DNA of 64,000 bases. Source: Ixodes scapularis (lineage: Eukaryota > Arthropoda > Arachnida > Ixodida > Ixodidae). The stretch spans positions 24,059,838-24,123,837 of the forward strand of contig NW_024609835.1 of assembly GCF_016920785.2 (NCBI RefSeq). The letters are read 5' to 3'. A program made the translations under genes and the position numbers. Within the stretch, counting starts at the first letter, position 1. Each line of letters starts with the position of its first letter. The notes below the pieces were generated by a model, which was given only the letters and a program-made list of their open reading frames with translations, did not search any database and was not told where the DNA came from. This document shows, in pieces, positions 10,513-21,863 of the stretch.

Positions 10513-11690
10513 ACACCAACTTATGTTTGCAAACAAACCAGAGCGCCCCTAGCAGACGCCACTCGCGCCGCGCAAGCGCGATGGAGTGTAGCCAAAAAGC
10601 TCGCCGTTGCCCATAACAAACTAGTATATTGAAATGCGACGTTGTTGGCGTCAATGTGAGGCCCTGTGCTCTTTTTCGTGTTGGTACTGTTGATTCTGCG
10701 TCTTCCTAGCATTGTTGGACTAGCTTAGTGGCCCGAGCTAAATCAACGAGGTTCGTTACAGCCGAAACTTCATGCAAATAATCTAGCATGCGGCGATTCA
10801 TTTCGCATGAACTCCTCAGAATGGATGCTAAAGCCTGATTCTCATGTTGACATTCTGCTTGCTATTTTCAGTCGCTACGTCCCTCGGGTTGCAAAAGCGT
10901 GGATAGTAGCTGCGATGCTCGATGTCGATACTGAAAATCGCGAGCAGAATCAGTGGCAGATCCCACGAAAGAGGCGGGAGGGGGGGGGGGGGGGGGGGAA
11001 TGACCCCCCCCCCCCTCTTCAGTATAATACTTTTTTTTTTTAGAAGTGAGAAAAAATAAGTTATTGGGAAAGTGTGCCTCATCAACCTTTGTCAGCGAGC
11101 TGGGGGCCTGGGAAAGCTCATGTCGGTGCCTTTTGGCATTCCACGGGCACCGCCCAAAAACGCCCACAGCTTGCGGTACCATCCTTCCCCCCCCCCTCTG
11201 CTTCAAGCAACCGTCTCCCCAAATGGAGTGTCAGGGTCTGCCTCTGAGCACAATCGTACCGAGTGAATCAGGCATAACCAAGTCTGTGATGGCCACTGCT
11301 AACAATGATCAACACCCCCTTGTATCTGTACTGTTTTGCAGTAAGCCCCCTTAACCCAAACAACCTTCAAACTTAAAAGTGTTTTGGGACCTGCACTTTT
11401 TATCCCAATGTTTGGTCTACCGGCCGCTGTCGTTTGAAGGAGCAGCTGACAGTTTGAATGAGTTTGAAAGAGCAGACGACAGTTTGGAGGATTGGACGGC
11501 CGTTTGAACGTGAAGACGTAAACATGGTCTGTGGGTGGTCCGGGCAAGTTGACGGTTTTCCTGATTTCATGTTGGAACAAAAGAAATACATTGACGAACC
11601 AAAAGTATTCGTGAATTCAACTCAAAGTGCTTCCCGCACAAACAATCGTGGTCCGACAGTGCCTGGTTTTTTTTCTGTGAAAATCAGTTT
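10505..11690 (+). repeat. Dispersed repeat D, copy 1
   Basis: Blocks 10505-10955 and 11265-11690 match, in inverted orientation and the same order, 56625-56175 and 56060-55690. The middle (about 10955-11264, with G, C and T runs) is absent from the other copy, which marks it as a later insertion here. The right block contains two or three short GTTTGAAAGAGCAG-type repeats. Matching short frames in both copies (CRLLFQT) are repeat-derived. Superfamily unknown. Confidence 0.75.
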
Positions 11691-13723
11691 CTTTGCTGTC
11701 TATTCACACAACTCACCATGCATGCAATCGGAATGTTGGAGTAGGTTTACAGTCGCCGAACAATGTTTAAAACAATTTTTTTTTTACCATCACTCGTTCC
11801 ATACAGTTATTGTAACGGCAACTACAATTCCAAACGTCGTTCAACTTTGTGCTTTTTTTCCCTAATTTCATATGCCCTGTTTGCCCACAAAACCGCTGCT
11901 GTGGATCGAGTCGCTGCCATTTTGCCTTTTGCTTGTAGCCTCAATACCAGATACCACCGTTCCACGTCCCAATCAGTAAAGAAGCTGGATTGAGACTATA
12001 GTTGGATATTTTGGTTATGCTATAGCCGCATGGCTGCCATTCATCCCCACAACAGCGGCCGTGATGCTGGCATGTGGACGAAATGGGGTTATTTCAAGAA
12101 GTGGGCTATCTTTTGGTGTTTTTGCCTGAGCAGGAAATGATGCTAAAGCTGGGGTGGGCTAAAGTCACCGGATCCTGCGAAAGTAGCGCCATTGCCTTCC
12201 CTGCCTGCTAACGAGACACAAACAGATACTAACATAAAGACGACCAAAACCTCGCAAGGCGATTCGCTAATCAGTCTTCGTCGGATTTCTTACAATGATA
12301 TTGTTCTTCTTGGCTATTTCAAGACTAGAAAATTATTTTTTAATGCCTCCAAACCCTGACACCGCATGTGGTGGCGGTACGAAAATGTATGCTTGTTTCG
12401 CCGGTGTGTGGATGGCAGAATCTCAGTATACAAGAAACGTCTCTACATAGCTAATCATCACCAATGGACTCAGATTGGTTCACCACGAACAGAGAGGTCA
12501 AACAGAAATGGCTGATTGCATAAGCCAAAATGGCGACCATACGGGGAGCCTGGTGTTACTTTTCCAGGATCCAGTGACTTTAGGTTGGGCTACCTCTCAG
12601 GGCTTGGTCATCTCTTGGGATACTACGGTAATCTGAAAAAGACGTTTGCCTCGTGTGGAATTTTCGCCTTTAGCGGAGTCGTCCTTCAATGTGCTCACAC
12701 TGGGACGTGGTGGTGGTTACCGTTCCTTCATCATATTTTACAGGCATCACGTGCTGGAACCCTGCTTTCGACGTGACCCCCGCCGAGCTTATCACAGGAG
12801 GCATCATCACGGAGAAAGGAGTGTTTCCTGCCAACCGCATCTTGGACAGCCTGTCTGCCTGATGGCAACAAACGTGCCTCTTCGATCCAGTCTTTGGTGG
12901 AACGACACGGAAAAAGTTTTGTTTTTGCACTAAGGAGTGTGTACATGGCCACTGCCACATGGGGAACCTCTAGTTACCGGGGAATTTCAGTGAGCCTGGA
13001 AAAGTCTGGGAACTTGGCTGAAATGGGGCCAAAGTCGACACAACCTGGGTGGTAGCTTTTGACATGCTCTCTGTGGTTGGAAAGGTGCCTTATGCCCAAC
13101 TTTTACAGCAAAGAGTTGGTTTTTGTCGCAAACCTTGTCAGTTTTGTGAACAGTGTTACGAAATTTAGACCAGTCTTGTAAAGGTGCGCTAAGAGGTTTC
13201 TTACTTCAAGCCCCAAAGACTGTAAACATTCACAAAGCCACAATTTTAAAAAATAACTGGCACCACCCGGTGGAAAATGGGGTTCGGGGATTCCCAGGAC
13301 GAAACGATGCATGTGTTAGGAAGGAGAGGTTATTAGAATGAAGGGAGGCAAAAAGCTAAGCTACAATAGGCACAAAAGGGGCTTTGGAGGCACCCAATCT
13401 AAGTTACTGCAGCTCAGTGGAGCCAGCAGGGAGTACTCGTGGTTCCTTGAGCATGTGCTCACATAATTTCTTACCATAACCTCCTGAAGTGGTGATTTTC
13501 TAAAATGGTCCTTTGTTGGCATAAGTGCCCTGCTTCGTTTGAGAGGCTGTGTTGAAAGTGAAACTTCAGTGGGAAGCAGTGCAGTGAAAGAAGCAAGAAG
13601 GAAAGTTAATGCTGCGAAGTGTTTGTTCTATGCCAAGATCCCTTCAGCCAATTGCAGCAGGCGTATATCCTAGGAAGCATGAGCAAGCAACATCCGTGTG
13701 ACCTTGGAGATGTGCAAGGAGTA
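11691..13723. other. No supported gene; weak copies of repeat E
   Basis: Diverged repeat-E words occur at about 12095-12180 and 12540-12650 (reverse complement GCCCTGAGAGGTAGCCCAAC). ORFs of 60-135 codons have no recognisable domain. The rest looks like aged non-coding sequence. Confidence 0.5.
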
Positions 13724-14427
13724 CAGCGTGTTTCTATGAATACTTTCAAAAATCCCTACAAATAAGGTGGTTGACAAAAAGAAACAACCCTTTTCGGGAA
13801 CAAACTAACAGCCACAATGGATGCCAGGGATTGCAAGAAAAAACAAATCACAAATTTGCATAAAAATTACTTAAAATTTACTAATTGACTAATCCAATTG
13901 GTGAAAATAATCATGGTTCTAATTAAAAACTTGTTGAGCACCATCGAAAACCCCTAAATCAGTCAATTTTCAGAGTTGAAGCATGTGGAAAGTGCAGCTG
14001 TGCGCCGAGCCTACCACTTCTGCAGCAGGCAGATGGCTGGCGATGCGAAAATGTGAATGATCACATTTTCACATCACCAGCCGAATGGTAACTTTGTGGA
14101 CCCGTGCACGAGTGGTAACTTTGTGCACTCGTGCACGAGTGGTAACTTTGTTTACCCGTGTGCTTTCCACATGATTCTCCTCTTCCTAAAATTGACTGAT
14201 TAGGGAGTCTTTGATGATGCTCAGAAATTTTATAATGGGAACGATATGTTTATTTTCACCAATTAAAAATTTAAGTGGTAAATTATAGGTAGTCATTTTG
14301 CTAAATAGCGTGTTTTTTGCATTCTCTAATGTTCGCTGTGGCTGACAGTTCGTTCCCGAAAACTGTTTCTTTTTTTCTGAAACACTCTATTTGTAGGGAT
14401 TTGTGAAAGTATTCGCAGAAGCATCTG
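13724..14427. mobile_element. 704-bp fold-back element
   Basis: Long imperfect inverted arms (about 300 bp each) begin CAGCGTGTTTCTATGAATAC on the left and, inverted, CAGATGCTTCTGCGAATAC on the right. Shared arm words include AAATCCCTACAAATA and TTTTCGGGAACAAACT/GAACT. The centre holds three copies of a GTGGTAACTTTGT unit, two joined by GTGCACGAGTGG (14095-14160). A related left half lies at 40125-40435. No ORF and no certain target duplication. Confidence 0.75.
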
Positions 14428-14544
14428 GTATATGATGGCTTCTTTTCTTGATTCTGATCTCATTTCTTGCTAGGCATCAGTTGGGCGCTTTTAGCACTAC
14501 AAAGGTTTTAAAGGTGCTTTGTGACACCATACAAACATTTTTTT

Positions 14545-14862
14545 ATGAGATCCCTAACATTTCTTTTACTTATTCAGCTTTTTAAAGCCAACTCTCCCCT
14601 TAAATCTACCACAATTTGGTTCCCGACAAATGATGCAAATGTTGATAGATGCATTACACATTTTATTTCGTCCTACAAGCAGTGTTACATGGTTGACAAC
14701 AGCATATCATTGTCATTGCCCGACTTGCTTAGGGATCAACAGTTGTGCACGACAGCTTGGCTTAACATGATTAGTCAAGGAATGGCTGAAATTATCTGGG
14801 AAAATATTGAAAATTATGATGATTTAAATTTTAACAGTGCCAGGCATCCAACAAAATACTAG
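14545..14862 (+). CDS. Hypothetical secreted-type protein, about 105 aa
   Basis: From the first ATG the protein begins MRSLTFLLLIQLFKANS, a plausible signal peptide: a basic residue, a hydrophobic core, then a small residue before a likely cleavage site. The mature part is about 88 residues, has three cysteines (DRC, KQC, QLC) and ends HPTKY at a TAG. It matches no family I can name. For: AT-rich, uninterrupted, non-repetitive, outside recognised TEs. Against: no TATA box or polyadenylation signal that stands out, an odd cysteine count, and a length that chance could give. It could also be one exon of a longer gene. Expression evidence would decide. Confidence 0.3.
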   Translation: MRSLTFLLLIQLFKANSPLKSTTIWFPTNDANVDRCITHFISSYKQCYMVDNSISLSLPDLLRDQQLCTTAWLNMISQGMAEIIWENIENYDDLNFNSARHPTKY

Positions 14863-16657
14863 TCACTACACTGGGAATTTCAACTCCTTGTGTTTAGTTT
14901 CACCTTACAATGTACCGCAACAGACTATGCATCATGTTAGCCAGTGCAGCATGCGTTGCTTTGCCCGACCAAAAGGTGACGTGACATGTTCTGAGCAATG
15001 AATTTTTTATGATGACTCATTGCATACATTGCGGCACATTGCAAGGTAAATTATGAAAGTACCATTTGTTACTTGCAGTGACAGGCAGGCTGCTTCAGGT
15101 ACCTCATTACTATTTGCTCTGCTTCTTTGTCTTTGGAGGTCATAAGGCAGGATTTTTTTCTAAGTCAAACTGTTGCTGAAACTCCTCTTCCTTTTTAGTT
15201 CTTGCGATTGATGAAACTAGTTCTCCGGGCCTTACAAACTCTTCAAACTTGAATATATGTATGTACCTGGATAACCGTTGAACGCCAATGATGATTGCAA
15301 AATAGGATGTTTAAAGCTTGACAACGTTTGTTGAGGGCCTTAAAGTTGTCATTCTCATTTTTGCTTGCTTTATTCTTTGTCTAATAGACTACATTTTAAA
15401 CTTTCCCTTCAGTTTAAAACTATTCGAAACTCAACACCACCTTTTATAAACCTCTTGCACCTGACGTCACTTCCGGTTAGACTTGATATCGAAACCAACA
15501 TTGTCGTCTGCTATTTGTGCCTTGGCACCATGTTGGAGGCATTCAGCGTCTTATTGAGGCAGCAGTAGTGCCGTAGAGTCATAGAGCCGTCTTTATATAA
15601 CCACATTTCAGAATATTTTCTTGTCATAGTCAATCGCAAAGAGGTTCCTCACCCGACACGAAGTGCAGTCTACAAACCCTTAGTTGGGGTATGAATCTTT
15701 TCTTCGAGATCAGAGAGTTAGTATAATAATCTAGAGTGAAAGGTTCCATGCATTTGGTCGCTTCAAAAGGGCGGGCCATAGACACGGATATCAGCGGTCC
15801 CGGTTGCCGGTCCCAACCAGCCCATATCGCTGGCGACTCCTTAATATGCTTATAGAAGCATCAAAGCATCACTTGTAAGGTCTGTATCTTGTTATTTTTT
15901 CTTACTTTGCAGACAAACACCGAAATCACGTATTGACAAAAATGAAACAAAATTGACAAAATAAAACAAAATTGACAAGTGCTCGAGCAACTTCAACTTG
16001 TCGCTGCAAAACAAACAGGGCTAACCCATCGTCTGCTTTCTTTCTTTGCTCCTTTGTCGCTTTCTCATTCTTCCTCTTGGGACCGGAAATATTAGCTCCC
16101 AGGATTCGCCATGTTCTGCTCCCATCTTTACCTGCCTGTTCAAGATTGTGCTGGCATATCCGCCGGAGCCATTCGTGACGCTGGCAAACCAATTGCTCAA
16201 GCATCGCCTTGTCCTGGTTCCCAATGATTGCCGTAATTCTAGAAAAAACAATACTGCTGGCCATAGCTCCATTTTGTCGCCGACTTTTACAGCTGGAACA
16301 ATTATTTACGGTGCAATTGACCATTTTAAAACTCGAGTAGCGGACAAACTACAGTGCAGACACGGCCCCAAAGCACACGGAACATAGCATAACAGTGACT
16401 GATGCCTCCAACATGGATTCTGACAGGTTTCGGGGAAATTTACGTACTGGTGGTAGCGTTGCATCATGGTCTCACGCAGGAACCCTATCAGTGTGGCACA
16501 ACGAAAGCATTATTGCCCTTGTGTCTTTTTTGGTCGCTTCTAGTTCTTGTTCACCAAAGGTTGTAATTGTACAAATAAAATTAAAGTGCCTTTTTGTAAA
16601 CTATATGACATGGTTTCCTGCTAATTACACTGCTCTGATGCACAAAGCTGTGCATCT
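14863..16657. other. No supported gene
   Basis: ORFs on both strands around 15926-16387 overlap each other and contain no recognisable domain. The rest appears non-coding and no clear repeat termini were found. Confidence 0.5.
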
Positions 16658-16702
16658 AGGCAGTTTGTTTGTTTGTTTTTGTTTGTGTTTGTTTTTTCCT
16701 CA
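16658..16702. repeat. TTTG microsatellite
   Basis: Repeated TTTG units (GTTTGTTTGTTTTTGTTTGTG...) with interruptions. It could be the reverse strand of a retroposon CAAA tail, but no body was recognised beside it. Confidence 0.7.
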
Positions 16703-16734
16703 GTCTGTAACTTGCCTATTGAAAATACACCCTT

Positions 16735-16865
16735 CAGCCCTGATGTGCTATGGGACCCTCAGTGCTTCAAACCCCTTCAGCCCATCAAACCCCTTCATCC
16801 CATCAGATCGTTCAGCCTGTCGGACCCTTCAGCCCAAACCTTCTTGCCCATCAACCCTTTAAACA
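16735..16865. repeat. Minisatellite, CCCTTCAGCCCATCAAAC unit
   Basis: Six or seven imperfect 17-18-bp units in a row. All three plus-strand frames stay open through it, so the ORFs here are not evidence for a gene. Confidence 0.8.
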
Positions 16866-17289
16866 CACAAATCACTCCAAATCTTCCTTCATTGACTGCC
16901 TCACCCAGGGAATTTGCCGAGAAAAGGCGTATACGCGACCTTTGAACATTTTATTAACTGAAATAGGCCACTCACGCCTGTTATTTTTAGATTTTTGGGA
17001 TGCTTTCAGCACGTAAATCGCGTTACCACCGTAAACTGACGATCTCAGAAACCACTTAAGTGCACCTTTAATTAAGCAGGATGACTATGACGTCACTTTC
17101 GTAACTTGTGCTCGTGCACACCGGTGGCTGCTGGCTCGTGGAAAGATTGTGAGTTACTTATGGACGCAGCAATGTTTGGTTTGGCATCCCTTTAACAAGG
17201 CTAAGGGTACACATGAAGCGTTCTTGGGCTTTGACAAGGCATTTGGGATTATTTATTCCGGTCGTTCGTTACTCACAATAGGTGCCCGG

Positions 17290-17595
17290 CAAGGCTAAAG
17301 GAGAGGTGCATAGCACTCGCGCAGCTCGGTCCACCACCACAAATGACGTTCGTGGCCTGGACGGCACCGACAGGCCCCACAGACGTCAAGAGGCGGGTCT
17401 TCAACTCACTCTTGGCTTACGTGAGGACGGCCGGTCTGGCCGGCCTTCTGTAAGCCCTCTCTCCCTCCCCCCCTTGCACCCCCTCTCCCATTCCTGTATC
17501 CTTATACCCTTCCCCTTCACGACAAGGCATGAAACCGGTACCGTCGTACCCCTTCTAATTATGAATAAAACGTATCCAACAACAACAACTCACAA
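17290..17595 (+). mobile_element. 5'-truncated non-LTR retrotransposon, C-terminus and 3' UTR
   Basis: An open frame ends KRRVFNSLLAYVRTAGLAGL and a stop at 17449, which resembles the extreme C-terminus of R1/I-type ORF2 proteins. It is followed by a C-rich 3' UTR (17455-17510), AATAAA in GAATAAAACG near 17565 and a CAACAACAAC tail. Severe 5' truncation is normal for non-LTR insertions. A similar AACAACAA tail ends the I-like element at 52450. Confidence 0.65.
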
Positions 17596-18149
17596 TGGTC
17601 AATGATTACGGTTTGACCTTGCTTAACAAAAGAGCAAGAAAGCTAGGGATTTGTTTGTCTTGTCCTCTCAGGTTTTAAAATGTGTTGACTTCACTGTGAT
17701 ATACCCAATGTCTTGTAGTCTATAAGCCGTTCATAGGCTAAGCTGACAGTGCAGTGGAAGCTATATGTTCATTGGAACAGTCGCATGTCTATTTTTCGCC
17801 ACGTAACCATGCTCTCTTTCAAACCGTCGCTCAGAGAAAGGGACGGGTCAGGTGATCAATGGAAGGTTCGTTATTGGGTCTAATGAGCTCATGGTCCCAC
17901 CGCACTGTCAGCCGCGATGACGTGACGCCGTGAACCTGTCTTGCCTGGAGTTTGTGAGCCGTTGCCTTCCAGAGATGTCTTTACCCGTATGCTCTTCACC
18001 TTCGACTTTCCAGCCCGGCTTTGTACGTCTGTAGTTTTTTGTATGAGGAATTGCACTCAGACTGTTGTCGTTTATTTTCTTTGAAGTCCCTTTCATGCCT
18101 TTTCACCGTGCAACAAAGTTTTTCACTTTTTTTTTTAAACTCGTACAAA
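17596..18149. other. No supported gene
   Basis: Only short ORFs without domains. The right end runs into hAT-like subterminal sequence. Confidence 0.5.
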
Positions 18150-18330
18150 CTTTTTTATTTGGGACAAAAGTAATTTTAAGAATGAGTAATTTCCTCGAAA
18201 TTGCCAGCCTAGAAAAGTAATTCATTACGTTACTCATTACAACAAAGAGTAATTCAATTACTGTAATTTCACTACAGTAGTGTCATTAATGCCATCTCTG
18301 TCAGGGGAAGGGGTTTTGTCTTGCAACACT
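18150..18330. mobile_element. Right end of a hAT-like element (solo end)
   Basis: GTAAT/ATTAC and GTTAC motifs are dense here, and the segment ends TTGCAACACTG, the inverse of a hAT CAGTGTTG end. No matching left terminus was found nearby, so it is probably a truncated remnant. Confidence 0.45.
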
Positions 18331-19316
18331 GGTTAGTCACTTGGCTTTCTGTTTATTTATCAATACTATTATTCCAATACATGGAATATAATAGGAGTGG
18401 CACAAGAATGAAGCACTATACAAGATGCTTGCAATGTAACCTCAAAAAGAGGAGGCAGAAGATTGGTGTAATTATCTATTGCCGGTGACAAGTTAAGAGT
18501 AAACTGGAAGCTCCTTTGGGCCTCTTTCCACCTTAGCAGAGCGAATGCTGCAGAGGATTTCTTCCAACGATTGCTCGCGAGGAGCTTCCACTTTTCAACC
18601 GTCACCGACAATAGGAAAAACTGTACTAAATACAGTTAAAACTACCACAGCTGGGGGACAGGTGGGAGGGAGAGAACTTGGGACACACTCCTGCGTGGTT
18701 CCTGCTCAAAGTCACAAATTCCCGGTCTCCCAGCGGGTGTGGAGTAGGAGTAATGCTGCCATGATTTGGCCAGAGGAAAATTGGCGTCTCCCTCTCCGAG
18801 AAAAGAAGGCGGGAAGTGTGTCTTTATTTTTATTTTTGCCCGATCCCCCAAAGGTCATCCTGGTTTAAACTCCTGTGTTCACTTTTTTTCACGGGCTGTA
18901 AAGTTTCTTCGGAGCTGAAAAGGCGACCTCTACATTTATTGTGCTGGCTATTTTCTTGAGGCAGTGAGATAAATTATGAATATACGGAACGACCTTCTTG
19001 TCCTGTCTTTGTGGTTTGACTTTTTTGTTGTTTAACTTTTTTGAGGAGCCGCTCAGCTACTGACGTCGATATGCAAGTGAAGTACCCTGCACACCTCGGC
19101 CTTGAGATTTACACGTCGAAGCTGGTATGAACCAAATGCTTGCATGATTTTGTAATTGAGTTCTTGAGAAATGCCCGCACAATGACCCTCTTAACGAGCT
19201 TTGAATGCACAGAGTTGAATGGCAGAAGTGTTTTTTTGTTCCTCTTGGCTCACACGAACAAACTTTGCAGCCTGTGCAAAAAAGTAAACACCTTAAAATA
19301 GAGCAGCAGTAGCTGC
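18331..19316. other. No supported gene
   Basis: Short ORFs only, with no recognised domain or repeat boundary. A GCTCCT/AGGAGC pair at 18509-18583 may belong to a small inverted repeat. Confidence 0.45.
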
Positions 19317-19320
19317 TTAA

Positions 19321-19890
19321 AGTGGTACTCCGCCGATTTTTGAGCTACCTCAACTAACTATATTTTCTGACTCCCAGGCCTTTACCCTTTCTGGAATGCT
19401 ATTTAATATCGTGAAATTCATAATAGTTATTGCGAAATCGGCAAATGAAAATGATGCAAAAACAGACATTCAAACATACCCGCCCTTTTCAGGGCCGTGA
19501 CGTCAGTGGAAGTTCAGCTTGCCAGTCGGGCGAGCAGTCTAAAAAATAGAATATGCCAATTATTTGTTCCGTGCTGGAGCGCGGGGACTGGAGCGAGCTT
19601 CCAAGGCATTCATTTGACTCCATGAAACCGCTTCAAATCAGTTGGGAACAAATTCTACAGTCCAAAGAGTGAACCCCTGCACTTCCAATGACGTCACTTT
19701 TTCATTGTTGCCAGTAGAGACTTTCAGTTTGAAAAACACGGCGAGGACCAAAATTGTAAATTCAATAACTTCGTGAAAAAAAAATTATTTTGACCTAATA
19801 TTTGGGATACTATTTTGGTGATGTTGTTTGGCGAGTTTAGCAAAATTTCAAGCAAATCGGGGACCATGAAGAAATCGGCGGAGTACCCCT
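19321..19890. mobile_element. 570-bp TTAA-flanked MITE
   Basis: The termini are AGTGGTACTCCGCCGATTT and, inverted, AGGGGTACTCCGCCGATTT. TTAA lies at 19317-19320 and 19891-19894. TTAA targets are typical of piggyBac and Kolobok superfamilies. It belongs to the group of TTAA-AGGG-ended elements that recurs in this window. Non-coding. PLE sequence starts within a few bases of its right TTAA. Confidence 0.8.
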
Positions 19891-19894
19891 TTAA

Positions 19895-20020
19895 AAATCA
19901 TAAAACCAAATATGTTCCTTGCATAGAAAGTGTGGTTTATTCCTTCACCCTTTCCTGTGGAAAGCAATACATAGGGCAAACAGGACGTTGTCTTAACGAC
20001 CGTCTTCGCAAGTATAAAGG
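19895..20020 (+). pseudogene. PLE GIY-YIG endonuclease fragment
   Basis: The plus strand reads KYVPCIESVVYSFTLSCGKQ then YIGQTGRCLNDRLRK. YIGQTGRCLNDRLR is the conserved GIY-YIG core of Penelope-like elements, where the nuclease cuts target DNA for retrotransposition. The fragment is cut on the left by the TTAA MITE and on the right by the 20039-20170 palindrome. It was probably once part of a longer copy. Confidence 0.85.
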
Positions 20021-20038
20021 GCGATTCACACACTTAAA

Positions 20039-20170
20039 TTGAGTCCGACCGAGGGCGAGGGTTGCTATGGCAACAGCAGCGTCGGCTCCAACAACACTGT
20101 GTAAAAACTGGTTTTGTTGTTGCCGACGCAGCTGTTGCCATAGCATCCCTCGAACTCTGTCGGACTCAAA
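20039..20170. mobile_element. 132-bp palindromic MITE
   Basis: About 50-bp inverted arms: TTGAGTCCGACCGAGG... with GTTGCTATGGCAACAGC on the left, and TTGAGTCCGACAGAGTTCGA (inverted) on the right. It follows the truncated PLE fragment. Non-coding and able to form a long hairpin. Confidence 0.75.
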
Positions 20171-20384
20171 GGAAGTGTCTGACACCACCCAAAACATGTT
20201 TTTTTTAGGCCAGGCGAGCCATTATGGTGTCAGAAGACTACTGAATCAATATTTTCCTACAGTGTTACGTATATTTTTAATAAAGTAAAAAAACTCAACT
20301 GCTTGAAACCGAAACTGGACTGGGGAGGAAGAAGAAACGAAGGAGGAGAAAGATACCGAAAGTGACGTGGCTGGGCTACTTTTT

Positions 20385-20525
20385 TTTTTCAATCAACATA
20401 TTTGTAGCTTTTTAGAAGTCACAAAACTGGGTATTATATTTTTGTCCATTTCTAGTATTGAGTGTTTGCCTTCGATGACCCACGACCCAAGACTGATTAT
20501 CTTTGGTGGTTGTGTCTAAACCACT
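20385..20525. repeat. Repeat A, partial copy
   Basis: It matches the left half of the 4775-5105 repeat, from the T-run and CAATCAACATATTTGTAG to GTGGTTGTGTCTAAACCA. The next roughly 25 bp (CTGATCTCTATAACAATTGC) recur inverted at 22962-22985. Confidence 0.6.
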
Positions 20526-20545
20526 GATCTCTATAACAATTGCTG

Positions 20546-21845
20546 GATCACGCTTCCCGCTCCCGCGAGTGAAGCCACCGGACGGCTATCTTGCATGTCG
20601 AAAGATCGCGTTTTTGGAGCGTTGCGGAGGCTGGCGGCAGCGTGCTGAAGACACGTTTTTTACTCATTCATCGTCATTCATTCGCCGAAAAGTTATTTAA
20701 AACCCTGTGCTAGCCGTGAGACTTGCCATTGAGAATAAGTGGAAATTTTTACGGAAGCGCAGTGCCGCAGGAAAAAGGCACAAATCGTCGAAAGCAAGTT
20801 TCGCCGGTCTCGCGGCGTGATCAAAGCTTCCTTGTCACGCCGAAGCGATGTGTCCCTCTGCCTTCGAACGCTCGGATACCGATCAAGAATCGGCGCCGCG
20901 GCAAGGTTTTGAAGGTGCGTCTCGCGTAGATGTCTTTGCGTCATATATCGGCCACGGAGGTCTGGATCGTGCAGCTGTTCCGGCCAGTTGCTATTAATAA
21001 AGGGAGAAACAACTTGTACGGTTGCTCTTATGCACTATGAACCATGGCTATGCTTCAAATCTACTCGAATGGATCACATGGCAACACAAATAGAGCAATG
21101 CTATGGAGCAAGGAGGGTTTTCGAAGGCAAAACTACAAGACGGCGAAAATTAATCTTTTTTGAGCGCGGCCCATATGGTGCTGTGCAATCTATTGACCAA
21201 TAAGAATTAGGCGAGCCGCGCTCAAACGTCAAGTAAAATTAAGTAGGTTGATAATGAGCTATCACGGATGAATGATGAGGAGCTGTTGTGCACGGTATTC
21301 TGTAAACTGTCTCACGACGAAAAAAAGACGTACCTTCCCCTCTATTCCGTCGCCACTGGACGCTGGATGAAGCTCGTTTCTGGACCGCGAGTGCCGAAAG
21401 TTACAAATACAGTCGTCAGAGTAAAGTAAATTTCTGCTCCAGAGGCACATAAGGCTTCACGCACATTGCACTCGCAAAACACATCCGCATGGTGTGAATT
21501 CTTGATCGGTATCCAAGCGTGCGAAGGCACACGCAGCGTTTCGACGTGCTACGGAAGCTTTGATCACGCCGCGAGACCGGCGAGACTTGCTATCGACGAG
21601 TTGTGCCTTTTTCTGCGGCACTGCGCTTCCGTAAACACTTCCGCGTGTTCTCGACGACAAGTCTCACGCATTACACAGGGTTTTAAAGAACTACTTCGGC
21701 GAATGACGATGAACCAGTAGAAGACGTACTCAGCAATCGGCCGCTGCAGCCTCCGCAACGCTTCAAAAAAGCGATTTTTCGACTTGCAAAATGGCTGTCC
21801 TGTGGCTTTACTCGCGCTACAGCGTACTCGCGCTGCAGCGACCAA
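20546..21845. mobile_element. Fold-back element, about 1.3 kb
   Basis: Left arm 20560-20935 and right arm 21475-21835 are inverted copies with shared words such as TACGGAAGCGCAGTGCCGCA, GGTCTCGCGGCGTGATCAAA and GGATACCGATCAAGAAT. The spacer (20940-21470) is unique. The mirrored ORFs in the two arms are the same repeat read twice, with no recognised domain. Exact ends and target duplication are uncertain. Confidence 0.75.
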
Positions 21846-21863
21846 GCGGGGATGCGCGACCTA

